Source: DASRVA01 sp035550715
GTDB taxonomy: Bacteria > Gemmatimonadota > Gemmatimonadetes > JACCXV01 > JAHWKZ01
NCBI GenBank assembly: GCA_035550715.1
Contig: DASZOP010000189.1
Span: 1 to 5,798 of the forward strand
Direction: 5' to 3'
Length of the DNA stretch: 5,798 bases
In this document: positions 4,826 to 5,798 of the stretch, piece by piece
How the letters are laid out: every line of letters begins with the position of its first letter
How positions within the stretch are numbered: the first letter of the stretch is position 1
Translations under genes and position numbers: made by a program
The notes under the pieces: generated by a model
Database searches by the model: none
The model's input: the letters and a program-made list of their open reading frames with translations, nothing else
What the model was told of the DNA's origin: nothing

Positions 4826-5798
4826 TCAGGCCACCGCGGCGAAGAGCTCCCAGTCGGCGTCCAGCCCCTTCAAGGACCGCGTGCCCCGGTCCTCGAACGC
4901 GATCCCCGATCCGGCGACCAGATCCTTGACCGTCCGGGAGACGAGGACCTCGCCCGGATTGGCTTCGGTGACCACGCGCGAAGCGATGTGGACCGCGATC
5001 CCGCCGATGTCGTCCGGCATCGTTTCGCATTCGCCGGTGTGGAGCCCGGCTCGGACCTCGAGGCCCCCCCGGCGGGCGGCCTCACGGATCGCGAAAGCGC
5101 ACCGGATCGCCCGGGCCGGCCCGTCGAACGTGGCCAGAAACCCGTCCCCGGTGGTCCGGACCTCGCGGCCGCGGAAACGCTCGAGCTCGCGACGGACGGC
5201 GTCGCGATGCGTCTGAAGCGTCTGGCGCCATCCCCGATCCCCCAGGGCCGCCGCCCGGGCGGTCGAGTCCACGATGTCGGTGAAGAGGACGGTCGCCAGG
5301 ACGCGGTCCGGCTCCGGCAGCCGGATCGACCCGGTCAGGAACCTCTCCACCTCGTCGAGGGCGAGGTCCATGTCCGGCGTCCACGGGAGGTGGTCGTCCC
5401 CGGGGAGCTCGACCAGCCGCGCGCCGGGAACGTGCTGGGCGATGTAGCGCGCCTCCTCGATCCGGATGTCCCGATCGCCGGTACGGTGCATGACCAGGGT
5501 CGGGACGCGGACGCTCGGGAGGATCGGGGTCACGTCGATCTGCGTGTTCATCCGCCCCAGGGCGACGGCGGCCGACGGGCTCGCGCTCAGCCGGAGGTAC
5601 ATGGACCACCATCGCCGGAAGGCGGGATCGTCGACCAGGCCGGGAGCCAGAACGTCCAGATCGACGACGCCGCCCCATTCCTCCTCGAGCTGCCGGAGCC
5701 ACTTCTCCCGCGCCTCGGGGGTCGGCGCCCAGGGATAGTCGGGGCTCGGGATCCGTTTGACGTAGATCCCGAAGGTGACGAGCGCGATCGTCCGCTCG
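4826..5798 (-). CDS. Alpha/beta hydrolase fused to class III adenylate/guanylate cyclase (3' part, runs off the right edge)
   Basis: The frame is open from the right edge to TGA at 4828-4826, giving 323 visible residues; the N-terminus is missing. Residues 1 to about 155 are the C-terminal part of an alpha/beta hydrolase, with a PDYPWAPTPEAREKW cap-like segment (19-33), the acid-residue strand PTLVMHRTGDRDI (99-111; likely acid D108) and the His loop GDDHLPW (133-139; likely catalytic H136). The nucleophile serine should lie just outside the window. Residues 165-323 are a class III cyclase domain: VLFTDIVDST (170-179; metal-binding D174), VRTTGDGFLATF (213-224; second metal Asp D218), RAGLHTGECE (249-258) and GGIAVHIASRV (265-275; R274). 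Such fusions are known in Actinobacteria, Chloroflexota and others. The likely role is making cAMP or cGMP in response to a ligand or substrate sensed by the hydrolase-like domain. R214 and H270 replace the more usual Lys and Asn. No membrane segment is visible. Confidence 0.9.
   Translation of the reverse strand, partial: ERTIALVTFGIYVKRIPSPDYPWAPTPEAREKWLRQLEEEWGGVVDLDVLAPGLVDDPAFRRWWSMYLRLSASPSAAVALGRMNTQIDVTPILPSVRVPTLVMHRTGDRDIRIEEARYIAQHVPGARLVELPGDDHLPWTPDMDLALDEVERFLTGSIRLPEPDRVLATVLFTDIVDSTARAAALGDRGWRQTLQTHRDAVRRELERFRGREVRTTGDGFLATFDGPARAIRCAFAIREAARRGGLEVRAGLHTGECETMPDDIGGIAVHIASRVVTEANPGEVLVSRTVKDLVAGSGIAFEDRGTRSLKGLDADWELFAAVA

Noticed and set aside
4826..5602. Treating the ATG at 5602 as the start of the cyclase gene
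   Set aside because: The frame stays open upstream to the window edge and encodes family-like sequence (PDYPWAPTPEAREKW), so the ATG is internal and the gene is partial.
5082..5702. A 206-codon minus-strand frame overlapping the hydrolase-cyclase gene
   Set aside because: The neighbouring frame holds clear hydrolase and cyclase motifs throughout, so this out-of-frame Arg/Pro/Gly-rich product is a shadow.

Overview
This is a GC-rich window (roughly 70% GC by eye) in which every gene I can support reads on the minus strand, so transcription runs from high to low coordinates. Its core is a housekeeping ribosome and translation operon in the order ffh, rpsP, rimM, trmD, rplS, rnhB. It is flanked upstream by the 3' part of an alpha/beta-hydrolase and nucleotide-cyclase fusion gene (cut by the right edge), and downstream by the 5' end of a cysteine desulfurase gene (cut by the left edge). 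I see no mobile element, CRISPR array, tRNA or rRNA. The gene set is bacterial. The high GC, the block ffh-rpsP-rimM-trmD-rplS-rnhB, the RNase HII with an extended N-terminus and the hydrolase-cyclase fusion fit a GC-rich environmental lineage such as Acidobacteriota, Gemmatimonadota or a deltaproteobacterial relative. That assignment is inference and cannot be settled here.

Layout from right to left: hydrolase-cyclase fusion (5798-4826); a 148-base gap with two small hairpins (4678-4825); ffh (4677-3373); rpsP (3314-2940); rimM (2939-2412, apparently starting at CTG); trmD (2410-1718, GTG start); a 60-base gap with a candidate internal promoter; rplS (1657-1316); rnhB (1297-317, TTG start); a 56-base gap; cysteine desulfurase (260-1).

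How the genes fit together: Ffh is the protein of the signal recognition particle and takes nascent membrane proteins to the membrane. S16 and L19 are structural ribosomal proteins of the small and large subunits. RimM helps mature the 30S head. TrmD methylates G37 of tRNAs to keep the reading frame. RNase HII removes ribonucleotides from DNA. Cysteine desulfurase supplies sulfur for Fe-S clusters and tRNA thiolation. The two ribosomal protein genes and ffh use ATG, while rimM, trmD and rnhB use CTG, GTG and TTG. This matches the need for far more S16 and L19 than of the enzymes.

I did not find a new system. The points most worth a second look are the CTG start of rimM behind a strong ribosome binding site inside rpsP, the replaced GRG motif in RNase HII (GMA here), a lysine at the usual Glu116 position of TrmD, a methionine-poor Ffh M domain, the hydrolase-cyclase fusion with altered cyclase residues, and the paired hairpins ahead of ffh.
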